From Paramecium pentaurelia (taxonomy: Eukaryota > Ciliophora > Oligohymenophorea > Peniculida > Parameciidae), in contig CAJJDO010000054.1 in the NCBI GenBank assembly GCA_905183005.1, positions 372,001 to 436,000 of the forward strand: a stretch of 64,000 nt of DNA. Direction: 5' to 3'. The position numbers and the translations under genes are program-made. Below the pieces are notes generated by a model. The model was not told the origin of the DNA, searched no databases, and was given only the letters and a program-made list of their open reading frames with translations. Below are positions 35,461 to 47,700 of the stretch, one piece after another (the first letter of the stretch is position 1; each line of letters starts with the position of its first letter).

Positions 35461-36489
35461 ATCCAGGAATAGAACTCTGTACAAGTCTTAATAAGTCTTG
35501 ATATGCCATTGTAAATTTTTTATTTGATTACTTTTACTATTTTAATAATGAATCATTTAATTCTCTTATACTCAAAAGACATTGTAAAGCTGAATTCATA
35601 TAACAGTAATATTTTGGATTTTGTAGACCTACATAAGGAAGTTCATAAGGTTTTGGTTCAATTTTTATTATATTAGTTTTCTATGGATATGGTCTTCGAG
35701 TAGTATTTGTATTTGGAGATTTATCTGAATCATCCAAATTATTGTACTCTAACTTTGCTATATCAATCAAAGGCTCTATTGATAACTTGGTTGTATTAGC
35801 TGTATTGGAAGTAACATTAGTTTAACCATCATTGATAATATCTGGAGATGTTACAGGTTTCTCTAAATCTATTATTATCTTGGGTCCTCCACCATATAAG
35901 AGATGTATAAAAGTCCATGATCTCTCATTTAAAAGCACATAATGTTTATCTGGTTATAAACCAGGTAGAAGTTAAGAATCCTTTTAAGATTTGATTATGA
36001 TTAGTTCTTTTTGAGCATTGTCTTCAGTCAACAATTTAGTATTATTAATTTTTTTTGGCACTTCCTAAATCCTTCTTTCCAAAAATGTTGTATAATTAAC
36101 AGCCCATTTGTACTCAACAAAATAAAGAGTTGGTATATCCTCTTCAATTAAAGATGTTACAAATGATTTTTCTATATCAATGCTAAAGAACTTAAATATT
36201 ATATATACCTCAAGTTAAGTTTACCTTCTTCTCGGTATGATTTAATTCTGTTAACTATATTTTAAATCTCTTAAAGCTTTTTGTCTTTTTAATTCAATTC
36301 CATAATTAGTTATTTATTTGCGGTGTCTTAGACTGGTTCTTTGTGTATTTATTCCTCACACTTACTTTACTTGATTGATTCAACATCAGAATTTGCTGTA
36401 GTCGATGTATTTTTTTGAGATCTAATAAGATTATTTAGACTTATTGCATACTTATCTTATTTAGGCTTGGTATTGCAGCAAATAAACAT
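34676..36489 (-). CDS. ubiquitin carboxyl-terminal hydrolase, DUSP-USP type
   Basis: 587 residues after introns 34884-34907 (24 nt) and 36183-36208 (26 nt). Cysteine protease that removes ubiquitin. The N-terminus begins MFICCNTKPK, then a helical region and a DUSP domain (IPTLYFVEYKWAVNYTTFLE ... HYVLLNERSWTFIHLLYGGG). The USP domain has the Cys box YVGLQNPKYYCYMNSALQCL, the QQQDAHEFLLYLL motif, zinc-ribbon pairs CLKC and CDKC, and the His box LNGGHYVAYAQRQNTWYHFDD. The Cys box lacks the usual Gly-Asn-Thr before Cys (PKYYC instead of LGNTC), which may affect the oxyanion hole. The domain order resembles USP4/11/15 without their extra ubiquitin-like domains. MFICC could be acylated only if Met were removed, so no lipid claim is made. 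Confidence 0.9.
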
Positions 36490-36787
36490 AAATTTTATAT
36501 TTAATATCTATCTATATTTTGAAATCAATAATAAATTCTGTTGTTAATCTGCAATGTATCAAGAATATATTCTAAGCATTCTTAACTAATTTAACAATCA
36601 ATAATGTTTTTAATTGGATTCATAAAATAACTAAAATTTCAAAAAATTCCTTTTTAACAATTCTAATCCTTAAAAATTAATATTATATTTAGAATTTCTA
36701 ATTTATTCTTACATAAGCATAAAGTATAATAATTAATTACTTTATGAGAACTTCAAATAATTATAATTAATTTATAAATATATATTG
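36490..36787. promoter_or_regulatory. divergent intergenic region, USP / membrane protein
   Basis: About 300 bases between divergent starts; A+T-rich, nothing specific recognised. Confidence 0.35.
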
Positions 36788-37642
36788 ATGCTACCAGACA
36801 CAAACTAATAACCTTAATTAATTGAAGAATATGGAGGATTTCCAGGATCTAAATCATTTTCTATATTAGGACTTTTGACATTAGCTCTGGTTTATGCTAA
36901 GATGACTGTCCACTTTTATGTCAAATGGACAGTCATCTTAAGTCCAATGATTTTCTTTTTTTCCTATAAATTCTTAAAGAGCATTTACAATATTAGTCAA
37001 CAATCTCGTAAAGATAAGAATTAAAGTCTTAAACAAAGGAAAATTATTATGTTATGGAATTTATGCTAATTATTAATTACAGCACCTTTGGCAGTGTCTA
37101 CATTTTATTTGGGAGATCTTATTGAAAAGGCTATTTAATAATAAGATATAGCTGAACCTTTAACACATTTATTTGCATGTTTTGCATTCACATTATTAGT
37201 ATATTTACTATATTCATTAAGTTCATAAAAAGAAACATCTTAAAATTAATTAGGTAATAAAAACATTATATTGAACTTTTTACTTTCTATGTTTGGTAAT
37301 TCAGTAAGTTTTTGTGCTGGAGGTGTTTGCAATTCATTTTATATATCAACACTTTCAGCATTTTTTTCTGCTTTTGGAATTCCAATTACTCAATATTTAC
37401 ATTATTTAAATTATCTTTGTATTATTCTATTAGCTTTTTCTTTATTATCATTATATTCAGTCAAAGAATCAATACTTTATGCTCCATTTTTGATAACCTT
37501 AATAGGTTCAAGCTTAATTGTTAATGAAATGTTTTTTTATAAATTGCCATGTGCAATTTGGATTGGAAATGGTATGATTATTGGATCAGCTTTTTGGAAT
37601 TCAAAATTGAATTAATTTAGCTTCTTCAAAAGGAAGAAATGA
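36788..37642 (+). CDS. multi-pass membrane protein, 284 residues
   Basis: Single exon, ATG 36788 to TGA 37640-37642. Seven or eight hydrophobic segments: SFSILGLLTLALVYA, WTVILSPMIFFFSY, LWNLCQLLITAPLAVSTFYL, HLFACFAFTLLVYLLYSL, a Gly/Cys/Ser-rich stretch FGNSVSFCAGGVCNSFYIST, then YLNYLCIILLAFSLLSLYSV and FLITLIGSSLIVNEMF. It ends with basic KRKK, which could act as an ER-retrieval signal. I do not recognise the family. The DNA for the second segment contains a perfect 15-bp inverted repeat (36898-36912 / 36926-36940). Confidence 0.75.
36898..36940. repeat. 15-bp perfect inverted repeat inside a coding region
   Basis: Arms 36898-36912 and 36926-36940 are exact reverse complements with a 13-base loop. 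The arms are more G+C-rich than the surroundings and encode KMTV ... KWTVI in the membrane protein. Confidence 0.9.
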
Positions 37643-38066
37643 TATTTTTTGTTTATAATTTCTATAATTGTTTATATTAATAAATAGAATCTCATAAAAT
37701 TATATTTTATAACAAGAAAAAATAATAAATAATAATAAAAAGCTTAATTAACATTCATTTTATATTATAAAAGGAATAAGAATAATTAAAAAGAAAGATG
37801 GATTAATTATTTAAATGATCTAGTAAATAATTCTTAAGAACATGTTTTTGGATTGAAGAAGAAAATTAAAAAAGATAAAAAAGAACAATATAACAAAATA
37901 AAATGTAGAAAAATTCTTTTAATTTAAAAAAAATAATTAAAAAATCTGAAAGTATAGTAGATGCTGCTTGTATAAAAAAGAGACAATGAAATATCCTATT
38001 AGTTATTGTAAAGTAATTGAAATGTGACAATCATTCTAATTATAACATAAGAAATTAATTATCATT
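37643..38066. other. spacer with Lys-rich open stretch
   Basis: Between convergent genes. A plus-strand frame from about 37790 to 38000 reads EHVFGLKKKIKKDKKEQYNK and onward without TGA, but has no Met in frame. It may be a fragment or chance. Confidence 0.3.
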
Positions 38067-38583
38067 TCACTTTTTGACAACTTCTAACTTCCATAACAAG
38101 TGATCACTTATTGATATTCTTGTGTTATTTTCTACTAACATATCCCAATCTGATTTCTTTTCATTGATATATGGTACCCAAATCCTTCCTTTCAAAGGTT
38201 CATTCGGGTTATCAATTTCTATTCCTAGTACTTTTAGAATTCTAAGCAGTACCATCTAATTTTTAAATGTAATAGTGAAACCGATCATCAGCAGGATCAT
38301 AAACTGAGATAAAATTACCATCACATTTGTCAGATACTTTTTCACTGAAACATATTCCATTCATAACATTCATAATAAGATCACTCTTCTATTTCTCATC
38401 AAAGTATTTATACTGCTTCTCAGTCCTATTATCAGGATGCAGAATTCTGATAACAAAACCTTGTTTCATGTCTTCTAACTGTATATAGAATTCAAATTCA
38501 TTACTTTTTTATTTCCATTTGATTTTACGCATCCCATTTATTTTAATGTTATAAATCGAAGTTATTTGTTTTGGATTAGCCAT
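38067..38583 (-). CDS. small hypothetical protein, 164 residues
   Basis: Starts MANPKQITSIYNIKINGMRK and ends LLWKLEVVKK; one 22-nt intron (38231-38252) joins the two parts in frame. The fold looks like a mixed alpha/beta domain (EFEFYIQLEDMKQGFVIRIL, RFHYYIQKLDVLGIEID, KGRIWVPYINEKKSDWDMLV). No signal peptide, membrane segment or known motif. Its 5' end overlaps, on the opposite strand, the only possible ATG of the next gene (38546). Confidence 0.7.
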
Positions 38584-41500
38584 AGAAGTTGAAAGACTTT
38601 AAACACTTACATAATAACTTAAATTAGACATTGCTCAATTAAATCAAATCAATAAAGTCCATCTTAATACAATTGATTAAAATACTATTCATATCCAACA
38701 TCTCACAAGAAAATTAGATGAAATTAATAGAACAAAAAATCAACTAGATTAAGATTATAATCAATTGAAATAACAACATGATTATGTTATTGATATTATT
38801 TCATAAATAACAGGAGATGAGTTGACATTAGAAGAATTGACTGAATTAATTGAAGAGCTTAAAAGAAGATCTCTCAAATATGATGAGATCCAAGAACTTC
38901 TTAATGGACAAGATATAAATGAGATTATTTCTAAATCAGAACAGTTCATAATCTAGTATAATATCAACCAAGAATTAAAGGATTAATTAGAGTAATATCC
39001 TCAAATTGTTATAAGTCTAAATCAAGATATATAAAAACAAAAACTAGAAATCTAAAATCAAAAATTATAAATCAATCAGTTAACAGAATTAAATTCTTAA
39101 CTTCAAGATTAAATAACTTAGTCATTATTAGATTAACGTCAAAATTCGGATTTATATAATTCTAACTAGAATTTAAATTCCACTTAATCACCTAAACAAG
39201 AATAAAATGAAAAATGGTAAATTGAATTTAAGAATAAATTAATCTCTTTAGAATAATAAAATAAATGTTTAAAAGAAGAAATGCAATCCATAACTAATCT
39301 AAAAATACAAATTGAAGGTAAACTTAGAAATTCTCTTATAGATTAAAATAAACTTTTATCTGAAAAAGAAAAGTTAGCAAAAGAAACTTTCTATTTAGTT
39401 AGCTTATCTAATAACTTTAAAACACAACTATAAAATAAATAAAATACTATTATTGAACTAACTAATCGAATCTCGTCACTAGAAAATTAAATCAAAAATA
39501 AAGATGAAATATAAATAAATTAAAATATAGACTTAGAAAATATTAAACAATAAGAGGTTTACAATTTAAATTAATAATTGACATAAAAAACTCATGAAAT
39601 CTAAGAAATAAGTCTATAAAATTTAAGATTAAATGATGAAGTGCAAAAACTTAGTGAATAACTTAAAAATTCATTGAAAGTGAACAAACATTCAAAAGAA
39701 TTTTCTCAATAAATAGAAATAATACAGGATAAATTACTTTAAAATAAAAGTATTATGTAGATGTAAGATAATTAATTACAACTGTTATAATAACAATCTA
39801 TTAATGATAAAAAAGAATTGCAATAACATTATTTAGAAATTATTGATTAATTAAATAATGATTCTTCAAAACTTAAATTATAATTAGACTAATCTTAAAA
39901 TAAAATTCACTAATTGGAAGATCAATTATTTCAAGTTAAATCTGAATTTAAATAAATTAAAAATTTGTTAGATTCAAAAGAGATTGAAATAATTAAATTA
40001 AGTGGTTTTAATAAAAAGATCTAAGAATCCAATGATAAACATATTTAACAAAATTAAGAGTTAGAATAATAAATTAGATAATTATAGTTTAAGTATAACT
40101 CTTAGTAAAAAATTAATCAAGAAGGTTCTAGATCATCAGAATATATGAAATCATAAGTTTTAGATAAAGTAAAATCAGAAAACCAATAATATTAATAAGA
40201 TATATATAAATTAGAATTATTAAATCAAGAATTAATTTAGTAAATGGCTTCAATGAAATTTGAGATAAATAACTATTAGATACAAATCACAAATTTAACA
40301 ATGTAGATTGAAAATGAATAATTTCAATAGGCAAATGAATTATATATAAAAAATAGTTAAAATAAATTAGAACTTGAATAAAAAAGTAGATTAATTACTC
40401 AACTTGAAAAAATGATTGAAGAATAAAATTTAACTATACAAGAATAAATTAATAAAATTTAAATATTTGAAAATGATAATCTAAATTATAAAAAAGAATT
40501 GAATGCATAAAAGCTATCTATTGATGAAAAAGAATTATTCATTAGGTAATTATAATAAGAATTACACTAATTAAGCAATTAAATTAGAAAAATGTAAAAA
40601 GAATTTGATATATTGTAAGAAATAAATTAAAATAAAATCTAAGAAAATAATGATTTAAAAACATAAATAACTAATTTAAGGATGGAATAGAAGGTTGAAA
40701 ATGAATAAATTAAACCTCAATTATTAGAAGAAATTTAGAGTTAAAATAATGAATTGTTAATATAAATTTAGGAATTAAATTAATAAATTTATGATAAAAG
40801 CTCTCAATTAGAATAAAAATGGCAGTTGATTGATAAATTTAATTTGAAAATTATGAATCAGAATGCAGAAATATGTTAACTGAAATAGTAAGTAGTAATT
40901 TAAGAAAAATAAATCAGATAATTTGAAAACAGTCTTTAAACTTCATAATAAAGATGCGAAGTAGAATAAATAGATAATTAAAAAATGAATGAGATAACTT
41001 AATTAAATATTAAATTAAGTTAAGTTATTGATGAAAAAGAACAAAAAATACTTATATAAAAATAAGATTTATAAGTATTATACAATAAATTTGAAGAAAT
41101 GGAATAAATCAATAAAAATTTAATCAATTAATTAAGTGAAAAAAAATCATTATGTTCATCTCAATCAGATTAATTTTCAAAATCTCTTATATCTTCAGAT
41201 ACTCTCTTCCCATAGAACATTGAAAATGAATATTATTAATAACTCTAAATATTATAAAAGAAATACGATGCTATTCTTAAAGAAAATTCAATGTTGATTA
41301 TTAACTCTCATTAAATAGAAGATTATAAAAATAAAATTGCATTGTTGTCTTTGGAAGTTTCAAGATATCATAATTCCTAAAAAGGATTGTTAAATTAAAG
41401 TGGGAATCCAAAAAAGGAAGATAATACTATTAATAAAACAAAAAGTTTAAGTTAAGAAAGGGGAAATAATTTAAAAACACAACAAAATGTTGATAACAAC

Positions 41501-41644
41501 TATAAAGAACGTGATTTATTTTGCTTGATAGTTTTATTGTTTGCAGAAATTGAATCTCTAAGAACTGTAGATGATGAAAAAAAAATAGAAGATAAATCAA
41601 AAGTATAACGAATTATAGATTATTATCGTTAAAAGCCTTAATGA
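38546..41644 (+). CDS. long coiled-coil protein, 1,032 residues
   Basis: One uninterrupted ORF of 1,033 codons. From about residue 25 almost to the end it is a heptad-rich coiled coil dominated by Gln, Asn, Glu, Lys, Leu and Ile (IAQLNQINKVHLNTIDQ, LTELNSQLQDQ). Most of its Gln are TAA or TAG. A short Ser-rich break (LCSSQSDQFSKSLISSDTLF) occurs near residue 880, and the C-terminus is KERDLFCLIVLLFAEIESLR, a conserved-looking helix. It is probably a Golgin, basal-body or cytoskeletal rod; no specific family recognised. ATG 38546 is the only start in frame before residue 240, and it lies inside the divergent neighbour, so the true start is uncertain. Confidence 0.8.
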
Positions 41645-41780
41645 TAATTATATATAATTTATCTATTTTACTATATTCTTCTTATTATACACAGTTAATG
41701 ATTATATTAAGTAATAAAACGAATAAGACTTAAAAAATCTTATATTATTATTATTATTAAATAATTATTTCTCATTCAAT

Positions 41781-44700
41781 TCAAGAAAACAATTAGCTAG
41801 TTGCAACCTTCACTTTCTTTTTTTTACATAATAATTTCCAAATATAGAGTGTTTTAGGAATTAGCTACTTCGTAAAAACAATTGCAAGACTCAAAATCAA
41901 AAAAATCATCTAAATAAATCCCAGAAAAACTTTGTTTTCATAAGAAATATCAATCAAACCAATATCTAAATATAAAAATAAGCTTAAACTAAATGCTGTT
42001 AAAATTCCTTCAATATGTAAGAATATAATCTTATCTGATTTAGAGCATTATTTATATTTTTATATTAAATAACATTAGCTTATACTACTGAAAGATATTA
42101 ATAAGCACTATAAGATTTATTAATTCTAGAATAGTATTAATACTGTATGGAAAAACATAGTTCTACAAATATCGAAGATAATAAATTTTATTTCTAGTTT
42201 CTCTAGCTTTGCTTTTACATTGCTTTAAATAGCAGCGCCGAATAAATTAAATGATTTTAATAAAAAGCTAATACATATGAAAAATATTAAAGAAGCAAAA
42301 AAAGTGGTTAAAATACTCCTCAAATTTTCTATTTGATTATAATGAAATTACAAAATCACTTTAAAAATCAAATCCCATGAATTAATGTAAATAAGTTATA
42401 TTATTTGATCATAATTCTATAGATATCTTATTTTCATTAATGATTTGATAAAATTTCTAAAAAATAATATTAATTTAATAATTGTAAATAAAATCTTTGA
42501 TTGTAAAGTTTTTTTGTGTTAAATAACTCTCATATATTTACTTAATAAAAAAAATTTAGAATAAAGACTTTTGGCAAAAAAAAGTAGTGTTACTAATCCT
42601 AAAATTTATATTAACTGGGGTAAAATATTGGTAAAAAGATCTGCTTCTATATTATATTATTCAAATTTTTCACTTAAATTAATTTATTTTTCTTTTCTTG
42701 TTATTAAATTTAAATAATCATCAATTTCAAAAAGTTTTAAATAAGATGATATAGATAGCAACTCCTATGCTTAAAAATATATTTATAGATTTTCAGGATA
42801 ATCTACATTAATAAATCTTAAGTATGATTGATATTACAGAAGATTTAGGGTTTCAACAACGATCGAACTTTCACCAGAAACTAAAGAAATTACACATAAA
42901 GAAATCGCTCCTATCATAAATGCTTTATTTGATTATTAAGCATAATTAGATACTTATCTTACTTATTCAGTTATTATTTTTGGTGGTTAAAGATTAATTT
43001 ACTAAATAGGATTTAAAAGTGTTTAATTATTTGAGTTAACAATTTCATGATTCAGTTAAACTTAAAGAACTGGTTTTGTTGAAAGCTATGAAAATATTTG
43101 AATGACAACTTAATACTATGCATATTAAAGATCAAATTATATATCTTAAATTGAATTGATTGTGATGTTATAACTCTATTAATCTAAGTAATCGATGCTT
43201 ATATTAAATAGCTATTCGTCTTTTGATAATTAATCTCTGAATTTTACTTCTTAATCGAATGTAATTTCGACATATTATAGAGCAAAGTATTACTTTTTAA
43301 AAGTCAATTTCATGCTGGGTTTTTTAGAGTAAACACATTCATATTCTCTGCAAATCTTATTTTCATTTAATGATAACCATTAAGGATTTACACTGTAATT
43401 TATTGTATCATTATTTTATGGTTTTTCAATAATGTTAGAATCTATATCATCTTTTTATTTGATAAACAAACATTGATTATTCTGTAAGACGTAATCTATA
43501 TCACATTTATGGCATATTCTTTTTTCGCAAATTTCGCAATTTTTTGAACATTCAAATTGACATTCAAAACATCCATCATTTGGTTAATCATTTTAATCAT
43601 CACAGTCTTCATATTCATCAATTACAATTCCATCTCCACAAATAGGAATACAAGAAGTTAAATAAGGATAAAAACCTTCTTAACACTAAAAACATTCTTG
43701 TATTCTAATTGTATTATTTTAATTGTATAATTCAAAATTATTTATTGTATTAATAATAAATTACATTTACTACAATGAGGTTAACACTTAAATTGACAAT
43801 TAATACACCATTCAATATCAAGATCGCATTATTCATTTGAATATAGAATCATAATGCCATCTCCACATTCTGGTTCACATATAAAATTAGCATTCAAAAT
43901 ATAACCAAGAATACATCCTTAACATTTTCCAAATTAACAATCATTACAATTGATATCACATTAAAATTTACAATAATAACAACCATCAAATGGAATAATA
44001 TTGTTATCTTCACATTCTTCATCATCCATTATTTTATTATCCCCACATAAATTTATATTTTCATTAACATAAAATATTTTGGTTATATGATTTGAAATAC
44101 ATTCATTATGAAATAAATAATTTCCTTATGAGCATAAATCACATATCCCATCTTAACAATTCATGCAATTGATATCACAATTTTAATTAAGTGATGTTAA
44201 TTGATCTTTAGTTTCACCTTAGTTAATAAAAAATTAGTTTTTTTATAATATTAGATAACATTTAGATTATATTAATTCATAACCTTCTTAGCAATCATAA
44301 CAGATTCCTTTAATACAATTAAGACATTAATCTTAACAAGTAAATTAACAGAAATGACATCCATCTCCAATTAATAAATTACCATCATCACATTATTCAT
44401 CTTCTGTTATTATTTTATCACCACAAATTGTATAACATAAGTTATCAATTTTATTGTAACCATTTTTACATTATGTACAACCAAGTCCAGTAGTATTACA
44501 AGTGAGGCAAGAACTTTGACATTTTGCTTAGCAATTTATACAACCTTTATATGGTAATATAAATGAATTTTCGCATTGTTCTCCAACCACTATCATTGAA
44601 TCTCCACAAATTGGTAAACATACTTTTTAATTAGAAAGATAATATCCAGTAGCACATATTTCACATCTATTACCTACACAACTAGTACAAATAGTTGATG

Positions 44701-47700
44701 GCTAACATTAAAAGTAGCAAGAGCTACTGCAACCATCACCATCATTTGTATTTCCATCATCACATTCTTCTGAATAGAACCCAGAAGGATCTGTCACAAC
44801 TAAACTATCTCCACATGTATTCTTACAATAGTAAGAATAAGGAACAAAACCAGGAAATTCACAACTTAAACACTTGTTTGTAGTATAATCACAAGAAGAA
44901 CAACCAATTCTGCAGAAATACTTACACTCTTTGCAACCATCTGTGTCACTTAGATTTCCATCATCACATTATTCACTCCCAACTATTTGCAAATCATAAC
45001 ATCTTTCCTTACATTACCAAGGAGTAACTGTTGGATCAATATACCAGCCAGCAGTAGCACATTCAAAACATTTACCTTATATACACTTTGTACATGAAGT
45101 TTAACATTAATATTTACAATTAAAACATCCATCATATTAAATAGTATTTCCATCTTCGCATTCTTCATTTCCTGTAATAATTCCATCTCCACAAATATCA
45201 GGACAAGGTAAAGTAGTTGATTAATCACAAGTTAAACAATGAGCTGGACATTAAAATTAACAATTATAGCATTTATCATCAAGAATTGTATTATTATCTT
45301 CACATTATTCATATCCTTTTATTTATGAATCTCCACAAATGGGTTGACATTCTCCATAGACTAAATTAAATCCAGAATCACAAGAAGTACAAGTAATAGT
45401 ATGCCATATTTATTAATTATTATTACATTATTTATAACATTGACTTAAAGATGCATCTTCAGTATTTGGACAATCTATAATTATCATTATTATATATACT
45501 TGTACAAATATTACTTAATTCATAATAACCAGGTGCACATACACATTTTAACCCTTTTAATATTCTATTTAAACTTAGATCACATGTTAAACAACCATCA
45601 ATTGTTGTTCTAAAGCAACTTAAGCATGATGAATGACAANNNNNNNNNNNNNNNNNNNNNNNNNNNNNNNNNNNNNNNNNNNNNNNNNNNNNNNNNNNNN
45701 NNNNNNNNNNNNNNNNNNNNNNNNNNNNNNNNNNNNNNNNNNNNNNNNNNNNNNNNNNNNNNNNNNNNNNNNNNNNNNNNNNNNNNNNNNNNNNNNNNNN
45801 NNNNNNNNNNNNNNNNNNNNNNNNNNNNNNNNNNNNNNNNNNNNNNNNNNNNNNNNNNNNNNNNNNNNNNNNNNNNNNNNNNNNNNNNNNNNNNNNNNNN
45901 NNNNNNNNNNNNNNNNNNNNNNNNNNNNNNNNNNNNNNNNNNNNNNNNNNNNNNNNNNNNNNNNNNNNNNNNNNNNNNNNNNNNNNNNNNNNNNNNNNNN
46001 NNNNNNNNNNNNNNNNNNNNNNNNNNNNNNNNNNNNNNNNNNNNNNNNNNNNNNNNNNNNNNNNNNNNNNNNNNNNNNNNNNNNNNNNNNNNNNNNNNNN
46101 NNNNNNNNNNNNNNNNNNNNNNNNNNNNNNNNNNNNNNNNNNNNNNNNNNNNNNNNNNNNNNNNNNNNNNNNNNNNNNNNNNNNNNNNNNNNNNNNNNTT
46201 TGTACATGAAGTTTAACATTAATATTTACAATTAAAACATCCATCATATTAAATATTATTTCCATCTTCGCATTCTTCATTTCCTGTAATAATTCCATCT
46301 CCACAAATATCAGGACAAGGTAAAGTAGTTGATTAATCACAAGTTAAACAATGAGCTGGACATTAAAATTAACAATTATAGCATTTATCATCAAGAATTG
46401 TATTATTATCTTCACATTATTCATATCCTTTTATTTATGAATCTCCACAAATGGGTTGACATTCTCCATAGACTAAATTAAATCCAGAATCACAAGAAGT
46501 ACAAGTAATAGTATGCCATATTTATTAATTATTATTACATTATTTATAACATTGACTTAAAGATGCATCTTCAGTATTTGGACAATCTATAATTATCATT
46601 ATTATATATACTTGTACAAATATTACTTAATTCATAATAACCAGGTGCACATACACATTTTAACCCTTTTAATATTCTATTTAAACTTAGATCACATGTT
46701 AAACAACCATCAATTGTTGTTCTAAAGCAACTTAAGCATGATGAATGACAAGATGAACAAGTTTTTATTTCTTCTTAATAAGATGACCCTGTTGGACATC
46801 TACATGTTGATCCCACATTTTCAATATTAACAATATCATTGCAAGTTAAACATTAATCAGAATTAGGTCCAATACAAGTTTTACAAAATTAATGACATAG
46901 CTAACACTAAGGGTTTGATACAATTGGATAAAACCCATCCATACAATTACATTACCCATTTGATAATTGTCTAAAATTACTATTTAAACATTCTATACAA
47001 TAAGTAGAACTTAAGCATTAATTGCATTCAATAGGACAATCAAAACATTGATTTGATTCTTCATATTGATTAATTTTGCAAATACATCCTAATTTAGTTT
47101 ATATATAAGTTGGTTAGCATGTTTAGCAATCTATTTTAGATGTGCATGTTAAACAAGATAATGGACAATCTAAACATCTAATAGAATCCTTATCATAATA
47201 TTAATTAACTAAGCATTCTGATTAAGAAAATCTAACAATATTAGCATCATATGTGCTGTTCCATGAAGTACATGTAGTTGAATCGGTACATTACAAACAA
47301 TAAGGTTTGCAATCATGGACAGCAATATAATAATTATAGAATCCACAATAGGCTTTAACAGGTTCATTATTTGGACCTAAGCATTCCCAAGTCAGTGTTA
47401 ATGTATTTGAATTATGATTGATTTTTTCATAAACTTTATAGTATTTTGACCCATCATAATTCAATGAACTATCTACACTTGATTTAGAAACTGGTGTATT
47501 ATTTTCAATTGTATATATAAAATTCCCATCTGAAGGGAATGCTGGACCGTAAAGTATATAAAATGCAATAGTGACACTATGATGTGGAGATATTATATTA
47601 TGAACTCTTTAGAATTTAGCTTAGGCCCATACAAAAGGTCCTCCAAAGACTCTAATTCCTTAAATATATGAATAATAGATATCTGATCCTTTTAAAAAGT

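Noticed and set aside
44983..45228. Minus-strand ORF MINQLLYLVLIFVEM... repeated at 46.3 kb
   Set aside because: It is a shadow of the cysteine-rich gene in another frame; the Cys-spaced frame is the real one.
45620..46340. Long ORFs running through the N gap
   Set aside because: Their length comes from unknown bases. Only the minus-strand Cys-rich frame is supported on both sides.
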